This document shows positions 7,610-16,221 of a stretch of 64,000 nucleotides of DNA, piece after piece (the stretch's first letter is position 1; each line of letters starts with the position of its first letter). Below the pieces are notes generated by a model, which was given only the letters and a program-made list of their open reading frames with translations, searched no databases and was not told where the DNA came from. The DNA comes from JAQGMJ01 sp036498945 (GTDB lineage Bacteria > Pseudomonadota > Gammaproteobacteria > Burkholderiales > JAEUOS01), in the NCBI GenBank assembly GCA_036498945.1, contig DASYEQ010000048.1, forward strand, positions 1 to 64,000, read 5' to 3'. The translations under genes were made by a program, and so were the position numbers.

Positions 7610-8563
7610 TCATTCGAAGTGAATCTTCGCCTCGGTGATGATCTTCGAGGCAGTGATGATTTCCGTGCGCTCGAAACGTGCAAGGTCTTCGGGCGTGCCG
7701 GGCGAGAGGATGTAGCCCAGCGCCGTCATCTTCTCGCGCAGGTCGGAGCGCAGCGCCTTGTTCACTTCCCCGTTGATATACGTAATGATGGGCTTTGGCG
7801 TGCCGGCCGGCGCCCAGACGCCGTACCAGGAATAGAATTCGAAGCCCTTGAGGGTTTCACCCACCGTGGGTGTATTGGGCATCAAAGGCAGGCGTTCGCG
7901 CGAGGTGACGCCCAAGGGGACCACGCGCCCGCTTTTCAGGAACGGCAGCGCCCCCAGGATGGGATCGGCCAGGCCGCTGATCTGCCCGCCGATCATGTCC
8001 TGGTAAGCGGGCGTCGAGCCCTTGTAGGGAATCACGTTGATGCCGATGCCGCTGCGCTTGAGCAGCTCGGTAACGAAGTGACCCGCCGCGCCGACCGAGC
8101 CGACGCCGAAGTCCAGCTTGCCCGGGTGCGCGCGGCTGTAAGCTGCCAGGCCGGCGATGTCCTTGACGCCAAGCTGCGGGTTGACCATCACCACCAGCGG
8201 CGCCTTCGCCACCAGGGCGACGGGTGCGAAATCCTTCAGCACCGAATATGGCGTGTTGCTGGCGACGATGTCGGTAATCACGAAAGCCGACCCGGTGAGC
8301 ACCACGGTATAGCCGTCCTTCGGCGCCTTGGCGACCACCTCGGCGCCGATCACGCCGTTGGCGCCGGCGCGGTTTTCCACCAGGTAGGTATGGCCGGACT
8401 GGGTCGACATCTGTTGCGCGATCAGCCGCGCCACTGCATCGCTGGGGCCGCCGGCCGGGAACGGGTTGATTACGCGCACCGGGCGCGAGGGGAAATCGTC
8501 GGCCGCCGCCGCGCCGCCGGCGAGCGCCAGCAGCGTCACACTGATCATGGTGCGAAATCTCAT
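7610..8563 (-). CDS. Bug/TctC-family periplasmic solute-binding protein
   Basis: This 317-aa TTT binding protein has the signal peptide MRFRTMISVTLLALAGGAAA, then DDFPSRPVRVINPFPAGGPSDAVARL and the ligand loop VENRAGANGVIG, GSVGAAGHFVTEL and VIPYKGSTPAYQD typical of Bug proteins. ATG 8563 is chosen over ATG 8569 because GAGGAG then lies 6 bases upstream; that site overlaps the stop of the enolase-superfamily gene (TGAGGAG). Co-translation with that enzyme suggests the receptor binds its substrate or a related acid. It has no private permease genes. Confidence 0.92.
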   Translation of the reverse strand: MRFRTMISVTLLALAGGAAAADDFPSRPVRVINPFPAGGPSDAVARLIAQQMSTQSGHTYLVENRAGANGVIGAEVVAKAPKDGYTVVLTGSAFVITDIVASNTPYSVLKDFAPVALVAKAPLVVMVNPQLGVKDIAGLAAYSRAHPGKLDFGVGSVGAAGHFVTELLKRSGIGINVIPYKGSTPAYQDMIGGQISGLADPILGALPFLKSGRVVPLGVTSRERLPLMPNTPTVGETLKGFEFYSWYGVWAPAGTPKPIITYINGEVNKALRSDLREKMTALGYILSPGTPEDLARFERTEIITASKIITEAKIHFE

Positions 8564-8573
8564 GTTCATCTCC

Positions 8574-9983
8574 TCAAACCTGTGCCATGGCCCGCATGGC
8601 GGAGAAATCGGGCTGCGCTGCGCTTGCAAAACCCACGCAGTCTAGCGAACCGATGGCCAGGCGTCCCTGGCGGATCTTCAGGCGCACCGCGCCGTGGCTG
8701 TGCTCGTAGAGATCGGGATGAGCGGCGAGGAAGGCGCGCTGCTCGCCTTCCGGCAACGCCGCCATGCCGTTGACGTAGTGATGGCCGTTGCGCTCGACGT
8801 GCGTGATGCCCAGGAGGCTCACCAGCGCCAGGTCCTGCTGCACCGCCAGGCCCGCCTGGATGGTCAGGTCTTCGCCGGAGAGGAAATAGCGCTTCTCCGC
8901 CGCTTCCGCATTCCACTGCGCGCAGCGCGCCGCGTTGAGCAGCGAGCGGTAGATGCCCTTGCAGGTCTTGGACGACACGCCGGTATAGCCACGCGCACGC
9001 GCCTGCGCGAAAGCGTCAAGCTCGCCGTCGGACTCGTCGATGATCACCGGGCGATAGGCGTTCAGGCTCGTCACGTCCGCCTGCAGGGCCTGCTTGCGGT
9101 TGATCGGCTGCTCGATGAACAGGATGGCGTCGTACAGGCGCTTCAAGGCCGGCGTTTCGGTGATGCGTGCCAGCAGTTCGGCGACGCCGTCGGCATTCTC
9201 GTACTGCTCGTTGCCGTCCAGCGAGGCAAAATAGGGTGCCGGCAGGCGATCCAGCACGGAGGCGATCTGCGTCAGGCGCTCGATGTCCGCCTCCATCCTG
9301 CCGCCGACCTTGAGCTTGTAATAGCGATGGCCATAGGTCTCCACCACCTGTTCGAGCGTCTCCGGCAGGCCATCGTTCACCGGCTCCTTGAGGTCCGCGG
9401 CGGTGATCGCATCCACCAGGCCCACGGTATGGCGCGCCTCGATGCTTTTGGCCGGCGTGAGGCGCGCGAGAAGGCTGGCGAAATTGAAGCCGGCGAATTC
9501 GCGCCGCGAGCCGTCCACCCCGGGCAGGTTGCGCTGTATCGCGGTGTAGAACGAGGCGCCGTGCGCGCGGCACAGCGCGTCCAGCAGGGCGCGGTCGATC
9601 AGCGCCGGGCCATAATTGGCGAGCAGCGGGTTGTAGCCCTTCGCCGCGCAGGCCAGCAGGTGGCTGTCGTAATGGCGCGAGAAATGGCCAAAGGCGGTGG
9701 CGGGCCCGTTGTCGCTCAGGTACGCGTCGCGCGCCAGGTGCAGAACGTCGCGCAACTGCGCGAAGTTCTGCTCGTTGGAGAGGTCCAGGTTCTTGTCGAA
9801 CCACTTTGGCACCACCAGCTCGGCCGCGGTGCCGCCGATCTTGCGCCCGTCGGAGGTCTCGATCAGCACGCGCACAAACGCCTGCGGGCATTCGCGCAAG
9901 GTTACCACGCCGAAGCGGAACGGCATGCGCAGTTGCACCGGACGCTCGTAGAGCTCAATGGCGGCGATCTTGAAGATGCTCAT
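8574..9983 (-). CDS. Enolase-superfamily dehydratase/racemase-like protein
   Basis: This 469-aa protein has an N-terminal capping domain (AAIELYERPVQLRMPFRFGVVTL) and a C-terminal barrel with YYKLKVGGRMEADI (a possible catalytic Lys), ASLDGNEQY (Asp metal ligand), ILFIEQPINRKQ (Glu) and VIIDESDGELDAF (Asp/Glu). Then comes GVSSKTCKGIYRSLLNA. This is the order of ligands in mandelate-racemase/muconate-cycloisomerase relatives, which abstract an alpha proton from a carboxylate. It is longer than the usual ~370 aa. The start ATG overlaps the stop of the upstream isomerase gene as ATGA. A sugar-acid dehydratase feeding the DHDPS-like protein is a plausible but unproven role. Confidence 0.85.
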   Translation of the reverse strand: MSIFKIAAIELYERPVQLRMPFRFGVVTLRECPQAFVRVLIETSDGRKIGGTAAELVVPKWFDKNLDLSNEQNFAQLRDVLHLARDAYLSDNGPATAFGHFSRHYDSHLLACAAKGYNPLLANYGPALIDRALLDALCRAHGASFYTAIQRNLPGVDGSRREFAGFNFASLLARLTPAKSIEARHTVGLVDAITAADLKEPVNDGLPETLEQVVETYGHRYYKLKVGGRMEADIERLTQIASVLDRLPAPYFASLDGNEQYENADGVAELLARITETPALKRLYDAILFIEQPINRKQALQADVTSLNAYRPVIIDESDGELDAFAQARARGYTGVSSKTCKGIYRSLLNAARCAQWNAEAAEKRYFLSGEDLTIQAGLAVQQDLALVSLLGITHVERNGHHYVNGMAALPEGEQRAFLAAHPDLYEHSHGAVRLKIRQGRLAIGSLDCVGFASAAQPDFSAMRAMAQV

Positions 9984-10822
9984 CGGGCCTGCTCCATGGC
10001 CTGTTCGACGCCACGCAAATACGCGATCGCATATGCGGCCGAACCCATGCCGTCCGGCACGTAGTCGAAGGATTCCACCGCCAGCACACCCTTGTAATCC
10101 GCGGCCTTCAGCGCCGCGAGTATCGGCGCGAAGGCGAGCTTGCCCTGCCCCGGCGCACGGCGGTTCGGGTCGTTCACCTGGATGTGCCCAATCTTGCCCG
10201 TGGGCAGCCACCTGGCGATCAGTTCGTGCACCGGCATCGCCTCGGTCTGCCCGGCGGCGCTGCAATCGATCATGGTCTTGAACGAGGGCAGGTTGATCTC
10301 GTCCACCAGCGCCGCCGCCTCTTCCACCGTGTTGAACACGTCGGTCTCGTTTTTTGCCAGCGGCTCGATGCAGTAGGTCACCTTGCAATCGCGCGCCTTC
10401 TGCGCGGCCTGTGCCAGGCACTCGCGCGCCCGGTCCAGCGTCGCCGCGCGCGTCTCGCCCGGTAGCACCGAGCGCTGCTTGGGCGAGCCATGCACCAGGT
10501 ATTTGCCGCCCATCAGCGCGCACAGCTCCGCCATGCGGCACATCACTTCCGCCGTGCGAGCGCGCAGGCCCGCATCCGGGCTCACCATCGACAAGCCCGC
10601 GGGCGCCACCAGCAGCCAGTGCAGCCCGGTGATCACGATGCCGTGGTCCTGCGCGATGCCGCCGAAGGCGCGTGCCTGCGCATCCGTGATGCGCATCGGA
10701 TCCTCGGCCAGGGTAAACGGCGCGACCTCCACGCCCATGTAGCCGAGCTCAGCAGTTGCTTTGCACTGCGCCGCGAAGGAAAGCGGCTGCAAGATCTCGT
10801 TGCACAACGAAAGCGCGAACAT
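9980..10822 (-). CDS. Sugar phosphate isomerase/epimerase-like TIM-barrel protein
   Basis: This second xylose-isomerase-like TIM-barrel protein of the cluster has 280 aa. The start is FALSLCNEILQPLSFAAQCKATAELGYMGVEVAPF. Metal/substrate motifs are HGIVITGLHWLLVAPAG, YCIEPLAKNETDVFNT (Glu), FKTMIDCSAAG (Asp), IGHIQVNDPNRRAPGQG (His) and GVLAVESFDYVPDG (Glu), matching the four-ligand set of the family. It is only distantly similar to the isomerase at 3170-4033, so it is probably a separate step. The tctA stop (TGAGGT) supplies its ribosome site 7 bases upstream, and its own stop overlaps the enolase-family start by 4 bases, so it is translationally linked on both sides. Confidence 0.9.
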   Translation of the reverse strand: MFALSLCNEILQPLSFAAQCKATAELGYMGVEVAPFTLAEDPMRITDAQARAFGGIAQDHGIVITGLHWLLVAPAGLSMVSPDAGLRARTAEVMCRMAELCALMGGKYLVHGSPKQRSVLPGETRAATLDRARECLAQAAQKARDCKVTYCIEPLAKNETDVFNTVEEAAALVDEINLPSFKTMIDCSAAGQTEAMPVHELIARWLPTGKIGHIQVNDPNRRAPGQGKLAFAPILAALKAADYKGVLAVESFDYVPDGMGSAAYAIAYLRGVEQAMEQAR

Positions 10823-10829
10823 GAATACC

Positions 10830-12359
10830 TCAGGCCGGCTTGCGGCGGAAGACCAGGCCCTTGAGCCGGCCCATCGCGCCCTTTACCGCGCGGTTCACCA
10901 GCGGGATGTACATCAGCATGGTGAAGATGGTGACGAAAGCCAGCACCGCGCAGATCGGCCGCGTGAAAAACGGGGCGATGCTGCCATCCGACAGCACCAG
11001 GCCGCGGCGCAGGCTCTTGTCCAGCAGCGTCCCGAGTACCAGGCCCAGCACGAAAGGCGCCATCTGGTAGCCCTTCTTGCGCAAGAAGTAGGCGCCGACG
11101 CCGATCACCAGCATGGCATAGACGTCAAACAGGCGCGAAGCGCTCGCATACGCGCCCACCGAGGCCAGCAGGAAGATCACCGGCATCAGGAAGGTGCGGC
11201 GGATGCGCAGCACATAGAGCAGCGGGCGCACCAGGAACAGGCCGAACAGCAGAATGCTGAAGGTGGCGAGAGTCGTCATCGCCACCACGTGATAGACGAA
11301 CTGCGGATGCGCGATCATCATCATCGGCCCCGGCTGGATGCCGTGGATGATCATCGCCGCCATCAGCACGGCGGAAGGCGCCGAACCCGGAATCCCCAGC
11401 GCCAGGCACGGGATGATGTGCCCGGGAATCGAAGACATGTCGCCCGTCTCCGCCGCCATCAGGCCATCGATCGAGCCCTTGCCGAACTTTTCCTTTTCCT
11501 TCGAGGTCGCGCGCGCCCCCGCATAGCTCATCCACGCGCCCGCGTCCTCGCCCACGCCAGGTAGAAGACCCGTCAGCACACCGATGACACCGGAGCGCAA
11601 CACCGTGCGCCAGTACTGGAACACTTCCTTGAAACGCGGCAGGGTCGAATCCTTCATCTCCACCAGTTTCTTTTCCACCGGGTCGGAGAGGATGGTCAGC
11701 ACTTCCGCGAAGCCGAAGGCACCGATCAGCGCGGGAATCAGCGAAATGCCGCCGGAGAGCTGGTCCCACCCGAAGGTGAAGCGGTCGTAGGCGTACAGGC
11801 CCTCCTGCCCGATCTGCGCGCACAGCAGGCCCAGCGCACCCATCAGCCAGCCCTTGAGCGGGTCGTCGCCGACGATCGAGCCCGACATCGTCACGCCAAA
11901 CAGCGCCAGCCAGAAAAACTCATACGCGCCGAACTTCAGCGCCACTTCCGCCAAGGTCGGGGTGAACGCCGCCAGGCACAACACGCCGAACAGCGTGCCG
12001 CAAAACGCCCCCGAAGTCGCGATGCCGATCGCCCGCCCCGCCTCGCCGCGCAGCGCCAGCGCATGGCCATCCGCGCACGAGGCCGCGTTCGCCGCCGTGC
12101 CCGGAATGTTCAGCAAGATCGCCGAACGCGAGCCGCCGTAGAGGGTGCCGACGTACGAGCAGATCAGGATCAGGATGGCGTCGTTCGCCGGCAGTTTCAG
12201 CGTCAGCGTAGTCAGCAGCGCGATGCACAGCGTCGCCGAAAGCCCCGGCATGCAGCCCACCAGGATGCCCAGGAAGGCGCCGCCCAGCCCATACATGATC
12301 GACGTGAAATTGAGGAAGTCGAGGTAGGCGCTTCCCAGCATTTCCAGGCCATGCAACAT
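10830..12359 (-). CDS. tctA: Tripartite tricarboxylate transporter large membrane subunit TctA
   Basis: This 509-aa integral inner-membrane protein of about 12 helices forms the transport channel of a TTT secondary carrier. It shows family motifs GILVGCMPGLSATLCIALLTTLT near the N-terminus, YGGSRSAILLNIPGTAANAASCADG, GLLPGVGEDAGAWMSYAGA in the middle and IPGHIIPCLALGIPGSAPSAVLMAAM afterwards. It is 15 bases downstream of tctB and 7 bases upstream of the isomerase gene, so transporter and catabolic genes are co-transcribed. The binding protein is most likely the TctC encoded at 12973-13986. Confidence 0.96.
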   Translation of the reverse strand: MLHGLEMLGSAYLDFLNFTSIMYGLGGAFLGILVGCMPGLSATLCIALLTTLTLKLPANDAILILICSYVGTLYGGSRSAILLNIPGTAANAASCADGHALALRGEAGRAIGIATSGAFCGTLFGVLCLAAFTPTLAEVALKFGAYEFFWLALFGVTMSGSIVGDDPLKGWLMGALGLLCAQIGQEGLYAYDRFTFGWDQLSGGISLIPALIGAFGFAEVLTILSDPVEKKLVEMKDSTLPRFKEVFQYWRTVLRSGVIGVLTGLLPGVGEDAGAWMSYAGARATSKEKEKFGKGSIDGLMAAETGDMSSIPGHIIPCLALGIPGSAPSAVLMAAMIIHGIQPGPMMMIAHPQFVYHVVAMTTLATFSILLFGLFLVRPLLYVLRIRRTFLMPVIFLLASVGAYASASRLFDVYAMLVIGVGAYFLRKKGYQMAPFVLGLVLGTLLDKSLRRGLVLSDGSIAPFFTRPICAVLAFVTIFTMLMYIPLVNRAVKGAMGRLKGLVFRRKPA

Positions 12360-12374
12360 GGTTCGGCCTTTCGG

Positions 12375-12911
12375 TCAGGGTAGGCGCACCAGGAACAATT
12401 CCTGGAACACATAGGTGATCAACCCGCCCGCCGCAAGACCAATCACGGCGGCGACGACAAAGCCGCGCAGCAGCTGCCCGGCCGCCTTGCGTTCGCGGTA
12501 TTGCAAAATGAAAACCGTCGCGGTGACGAACAGGGCCGCCGCCGCCCAGAAGGGCAGGCCGTGGCCGAGCAGGCCGCCGCCGAAAATCAGACAGGGGGCC
12601 AGCACCAGCAAAAAGCGCTGCCACTCCCCCGGCTGCGCCATGCGGCGGCCGGCATCGCCCTGCGGCGTGAGCGCGCCCTGGCGCCAGGCGCGATACATCA
12701 TCAACAGGCCGAAGATCACCACCCCCGCGCCGAGCAGGCCCGGCACCAGGCCGGGGATGGTGTAGGGGTTGATGTCCTGGCTTTTCAGGCGATCCATGTT
12801 CCACGAGGCGATCGCCACCACCACGCCGAACACGATCCACACCATGGATGCGATGAAATCGCTGCGCGGCGTCGAGGCGCGGCCTTCGCCGTCTGAAGAA
12901 TCGGAATGCAC
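12375..12911 (-). CDS. tctB: Tripartite tricarboxylate transporter small membrane subunit TctB
   Basis: This small membrane partner of TctA is about 178 aa from the proposed GTG start at 12911, which has AGGTGG about 5 bases upstream. A longer TTG-initiated frame reaches 12935. Hydrophobic segments are DFIASMVWIVFGVVVAIASW, PYTIPGLVPGLLGAGVVIFGLLMMYRAW, FLLVLAPCLIFGGGLL, PFWAAAALFVTATVFIL and LLRGFVVAAVIGLAAGGLITYVFQ. This four-to-five helix layout is usual for TctB. A strong hairpin terminator lies just upstream, between this gene and tctC, so tctBA is probably expressed at a lower level than the receptor. Confidence 0.9.
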   Translation of the reverse strand: MHSDSSDGEGRASTPRSDFIASMVWIVFGVVVAIASWNMDRLKSQDINPYTIPGLVPGLLGAGVVIFGLLMMYRAWRQGALTPQGDAGRRMAQPGEWQRFLLVLAPCLIFGGGLLGHGLPFWAAAALFVTATVFILQYRERKAAGQLLRGFVVAAVIGLAAGGLITYVFQELFLVRLP

Positions 12912-12930
12912 TGGCACCACCTGAAAGGAA

Positions 12931-12964
12931 AACAAAAAACGCGGCGGCCTGCGCAGGCCGCCGC
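12931..12964 (-). terminator. Intergenic terminator/attenuator between tctC and tctB
   Basis: On the minus strand a GC stem (GCGGCGGCCT / AGGCCGCCGC, 12941-12964) is followed by GTTTTTTGTTTT. It lies directly after the tctC stop and before tctB. Partial termination here would give an excess of binding protein over permease. Confidence 0.85.
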
Positions 12965-12972
12965 CACATCAT

Positions 12973-13986
12973 TTACTGCAGCTTCGGAATGCCGACCGTA
13001 TCCGGCGAGACCTTCGCCTTGCCCGTATCGAACAGGCTCCAGGCATTCGCCTGCACCGCCGGGAAGGCGGCCTTTTGCGCCTCTTCACCGGAGAGCGGGC
13101 TGAACAGGGCGCCATGCGAAGTGGCGTATTTCTTCAGCGCCACGCTCTTGGCGATGTTGTTCTTCCACACGGTTTCAACGGTCTTGACCACATCATCCGG
13201 CACGCCCTTCGGAATGAAGATGCCGAAGTAGTTCACCGGCGCCTTGAAGCCCGGCACGGTCTTCGACAGCGGCTCGATGGTGCCGAAGCCTTCCAGTTCC
13301 AGTGGCTTGTCGCTGATGGTGGCGAGCGGGCGCAGGCGCTTGCCGCGCACCATCTCCGCCTGCTCCACGGCCAACTGGGTGGTCACTTCGGTCTCGCCCG
13401 CCACGGTGGCCACCACCGCCGGGTTGCCGCCGTCGTAGGTGACGTGGCGATACTTCACGCCGGTGGCCTTGGCCACCAGGTCCATCGCCGCGTGGCCGGA
13501 AGAGGTGACGCCGGCGGTGGCGACGCTGATCTGGTTCGGCTTCGCCTTCATCGCGTCCAGCAGGTCGCGGGCGGTGTTGTACTTGGTGTTCGGGTTGACG
13601 CCGATCAGGCCGACATTGGCCACGCTCAGGAAAATGTGCCAGTCGGAAATCTTGGTCTTGAGCATGCCCAGGGTTTCATAGGCGCCCAGGTCCTGCGCCG
13701 CGCCGGCGGACCAGGTGTAGCCGTCCTTGGCCGCTTCCAAAACGCTCTTGGTGCCGATCGAGCCGGAGGCGCCCGGCTGGTTGACGATCACCACCTTCTG
13801 GTGCAGCGCATCTTCCAGTTCCGCCGCGGTGGCGCGGGTCACCTGGTCGGTCGAGCCGCCGGCGGCCCAGGGCACGATGATGGTGATCGGCTTGGAAGGC
13901 TTCCACTGCGCGTACGCGCTACCGGCGAAGGCGAGGCTACCGATGGCGCAAGCCAGCAGGGTTTTGACAAAACGGCGCTTGTGCAT
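12973..13986 (-). CDS. tctC: Bug/TctC-family periplasmic solute-binding protein of the TctCBA system
   Basis: This 337-aa TTT receptor is the first structural gene after the TetR regulator and heads tctC-tctB-tctA. The signal peptide MHKRRFVKTLLACAIGSLAF...AYA precedes WKPSKPITIIVPWAAGGSTDQVTR, and the ligand-loop motif IVNQPGASGSIGTKSV is present. The start ATG has AAAGGAG/GGAG spaced upstream. The protein is slightly longer than the ~320-aa average. The upstream region carries an inverted repeat (14132-14152) resembling one in front of the tetR gene, suggesting control by that regulator. Confidence 0.94.
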   Translation of the reverse strand: MHKRRFVKTLLACAIGSLAFAGSAYAQWKPSKPITIIVPWAAGGSTDQVTRATAAELEDALHQKVVIVNQPGASGSIGTKSVLEAAKDGYTWSAGAAQDLGAYETLGMLKTKISDWHIFLSVANVGLIGVNPNTKYNTARDLLDAMKAKPNQISVATAGVTSSGHAAMDLVAKATGVKYRHVTYDGGNPAVVATVAGETEVTTQLAVEQAEMVRGKRLRPLATISDKPLELEGFGTIEPLSKTVPGFKAPVNYFGIFIPKGVPDDVVKTVETVWKNNIAKSVALKKYATSHGALFSPLSGEEAQKAAFPAVQANAWSLFDTGKAKVSPDTVGIPKLQ

Positions 13987-14131
13987 GTCTCCGACTCCTT
14001 TGTTATGGGGACGACGATTAAGGCAAAAACTGACACGTGAAACGAAAAAGCCGCGCCGCCCACGGCGCCCCGCCGCGGAACCAACGCCGCCTGGAATCAC
14101 TGGATCAAACCGGCCCGGAATAAAACCGGGG

Positions 14132-14152
14132 TTGTAACCAAACAGTTAACAA
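14132..14152. promoter_or_regulatory. Candidate TetR operator upstream of tctCBA
   Basis: The imperfect inverted repeat TTGTAAC-N6-GTTAACAA lies about 145 bases before the tctC start. Its half-site TAACC...GTTA is shared with the palindrome in front of the tetR gene (15001-15014). The assignment to that regulator is inference. Confidence 0.45.
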
Positions 14153-14216
14153 TGTACAAAAGCGCGGCGCCGCTGTCAATTCATGACGCCGGTAAGGGTT
14201 TCCCGAGGGGCGGTGC

Positions 14217-14990
14217 CTAGCCGGGGTGGGTCAGGTAGTCCAGCACCATTTCCGTCATATGCGCCAGGCGCTCGGCCTTGGCCTTGGGCGCCTTCAGGTC
14301 GCGGCCGAAAATCGCCGACAGGGTGTAGTTGTTGCCGAGGTAGAAATAGGAAAGGCCGGCGATCGATACATAGAGCTGGATCGGGTCCACCCCGTGGCGG
14401 AACTTGCCGGCGCGCACCCCGCGCTCGAGGATCTCGCCGATCATCGAGACGAAAGGCGAGTGCATGGTGCGCACCTTGCCCGAATGCTTGAGGTGCCGCG
14501 CCTGATGCAGGTTTTCGCTGTTCAGCAGGTTGAGGAACTGCGGATAGTCGAGGTAATAGTTCCAGGTGAAGGCCACCAGGCGGCGCACCGCCTCCTCCGG
14601 GTCTACTTCATCCAGGTGCAGGCTTTTCTCGGCGTTGCGGATGTGTTCATAGGTGTATTCGAGGACCGCGAGGAACAAGTCGTCCTTGTTGCCGAAGTAG
14701 TAATACAGCATGCGCTTGTTCGCGCCCGCTTCCAGCGCGATGCGGTCGACGCGCGCGCCGCCCAAGCCGACGCGGGCGAACTCCGCCTGCGCCGCCGCCA
14801 GGATACGCTGGCGCGTCTGCTCCGGATCGCGGGTGACGCGCGGTGTGTTGCGCGTCGGCACGCGCTGGACGGCGCCATTGGCGCGCGCGGCGGGTTTGGA
14901 CGAGGCGGCGGCTTTTGCCGGCGCGCGCACGTTGCGGGCGCCTGCCGTGCGTTTTGTTGCTGTTCTGGGTGACGCGGTCTTGGTCGGCAT
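14217..14990 (-). CDS. TetR/AcrR-family transcriptional regulator
   Basis: This 257-aa repressor-type regulator has its helix-turn-helix at about residues 60-105 (TRQRILAAAQAEFARVGLGG, then RVDRIALEAGANKRMLYYYFGNKDDL). It is followed by an all-helical ligand domain (YLDYPQFLNLLNSENLHQARHLK and IQLYVSIAGLSYFYLGN). The first 55 residues are an unusual Ala/Lys/Thr/Arg-rich extension (TKTASPRTATKRTAGARN..., APAKAAASSKPAARANG), which is probably disordered and may bind DNA non-specifically. It is the first gene of the minus-strand catabolic cluster. A palindrome 11-24 bases before its start suggests autoregulation. The C-terminal domain resembles the group often annotated near acyl/carboxylate catabolic genes, but the ligand is unknown. 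Confidence 0.93.
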   Translation of the reverse strand: MPTKTASPRTATKRTAGARNVRAPAKAAASSKPAARANGAVQRVPTRNTPRVTRDPEQTRQRILAAAQAEFARVGLGGARVDRIALEAGANKRMLYYYFGNKDDLFLAVLEYTYEHIRNAEKSLHLDEVDPEEAVRRLVAFTWNYYLDYPQFLNLLNSENLHQARHLKHSGKVRTMHSPFVSMIGEILERGVRAGKFRHGVDPIQLYVSIAGLSYFYLGNNYTLSAIFGRDLKAPKAKAERLAHMTEMVLDYLTHPG

Positions 14991-15000
14991 GCGGCATTTT

Positions 15001-15014
15001 TAACCGCATGGTTA
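15001..15014. promoter_or_regulatory. Candidate TetR autoregulatory operator
   Basis: The interrupted palindrome TAACC-GCAT-GGTTA is centred about 17 bases upstream of the tetR start, where a bound dimer would block expression. Its half-site matches the repeat at 14132-14152. Confidence 0.5.
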
Positions 15015-15141
15015 CTCTTTGGCAAGCTGCGCGCGCTGCTGCGTTGCAGTAGCAGTACGATGATTGCGCTACCAGCCCGAGAGGCCCGATGAACCGGCTG
15101 CCTCCCCGCGTTGCGCCGCGGCGCCTTTAGTCAGCGCCCGC

Positions 15142-16038
15142 TTAGAGGTCCTGCGCCTTGAAGGTATCGCACTGTCGGATGTCGCCAGCCTCGATGCCGC
15201 GCTTGAACCACTTCACCCGCTGCGCCGAGGAGCCGTGGGTGAAACTGTCCGGGTTCACCGTGCGCCCGGCGCCTTTTTGCAGCGTGTCGTCGCCGATCTG
15301 CGTGGCGGCGTTGAGCGCGGCTTCGATGTCGCCCTGCTGGATGATGTGGCGCGAGCGGTTGGCGTTGAAGCCCCAGACGCCGGCGAAACAGTCCGCCTGC
15401 AATTCCAGGCGCACCGACAATGCATTGCCTTGCGTGGGCGAGGCGCGGCGGCGCAACTGGTCGACACGCGCGGAGATGCCGAGCAGATTCTGTACGTGGT
15501 GCCCGACTTCATGCGCGATCACATAGGCCTCGGCGAATTCGCCCGGCGCGTGAAAACGGTTCTTCAACTCGTCGTAGAACTCCAGGTCGATGTATACCTT
15601 CTGGTCGCCGGGGCAATAGAAAGGGCCCATCGCCGTCTGCCCGGTGCCGCAGGCCGTGGGGATGCGATTGCGGAACAGCACCAGCTTGGGGTCGACGTAG
15701 GTCTTGCCCATCTTCTGGAACAGGTCGCGCCAGGTGTCTTCGGTGTCGGCCAGCACCTGCGAAACGAAATGCGCCTGGGCATCGCTTTTCGGCGGGGCGT
15801 GGGCCGGGCGCTGCTGTTGCTGCTGCTGCACCGGCGCGCCGCCCCCGCCGCTGAACATCGACAGCAGCGTCAGCGGATTGATGCCAAGAAAATAGGAAGC
15901 CACCAGGGCGACCACGATGCCGCCGATGCCGATGCTGCCGCCGCCGAAACCAAAGCCGCCGCCGCCCCCGCCACCGCCGTAATTCTCGTCGCGGCGGTCT
16001 TCGACGTTGCTGCTTTCGCGGCCGTCACCCAGATCCAT
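15142..16038 (-). CDS. Neutral zinc metallopeptidase, YpfJ family
   Basis: This 298-aa membrane-anchored zinc peptidase has a short acidic N-terminus, then Gly runs (residues 21-40), one transmembrane helix (GIGGIVVALVASYFLGI, about 37-53), a Gln/Pro-rich linker, and the catalytic domain. That domain carries HEVGHH at residues 176-181 (HExxH zinc motif) within AYVIAHEVGHHVQNLLG. Downstream ELQADCFAGVWGF supplies the third ligand and NPDSFTHGSSAQRVKWFKRGIEAGDIRQCDTF is the typical C-terminus. Family length and layout are normal. The physiological substrate is unknown. It is monocistronic; a terminator on the same strand at 16225-16256 isolates it from anything upstream. Confidence 0.94.
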   Translation of the reverse strand: MDLGDGRESSNVEDRRDENYGGGGGGGGFGFGGGSIGIGGIVVALVASYFLGINPLTLLSMFSGGGGAPVQQQQQQRPAHAPPKSDAQAHFVSQVLADTEDTWRDLFQKMGKTYVDPKLVLFRNRIPTACGTGQTAMGPFYCPGDQKVYIDLEFYDELKNRFHAPGEFAEAYVIAHEVGHHVQNLLGISARVDQLRRRASPTQGNALSVRLELQADCFAGVWGFNANRSRHIIQQGDIEAALNAATQIGDDTLQKGAGRTVNPDSFTHGSSAQRVKWFKRGIEAGDIRQCDTFKAQDL

Positions 16039-16221
16039 GGCGCAGTCTTTCCCACAAGATGAACGATGTGCCTATTCTGACAGATCGCACCGCCGCGGGT
16101 GGGCGCGGCGCGCCGTCCGGATGGCGGTGGATGCGGGCTTGACGCACCCTCGATGAAGTGGCCGCGGGGCTTTAAAGGAGAGGCCCGACATCGGCCGGGC
16201 TGCAAACGTGAACTCCCGGCC

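Noticed and set aside
9984..10541. N-terminal extension of the enolase-superfamily frame to 10541
   Set aside because: The extension overlaps the isomerase gene in another frame and has shadow composition; ATG 9983, overlapping the isomerase stop as ATGA, is the real start.
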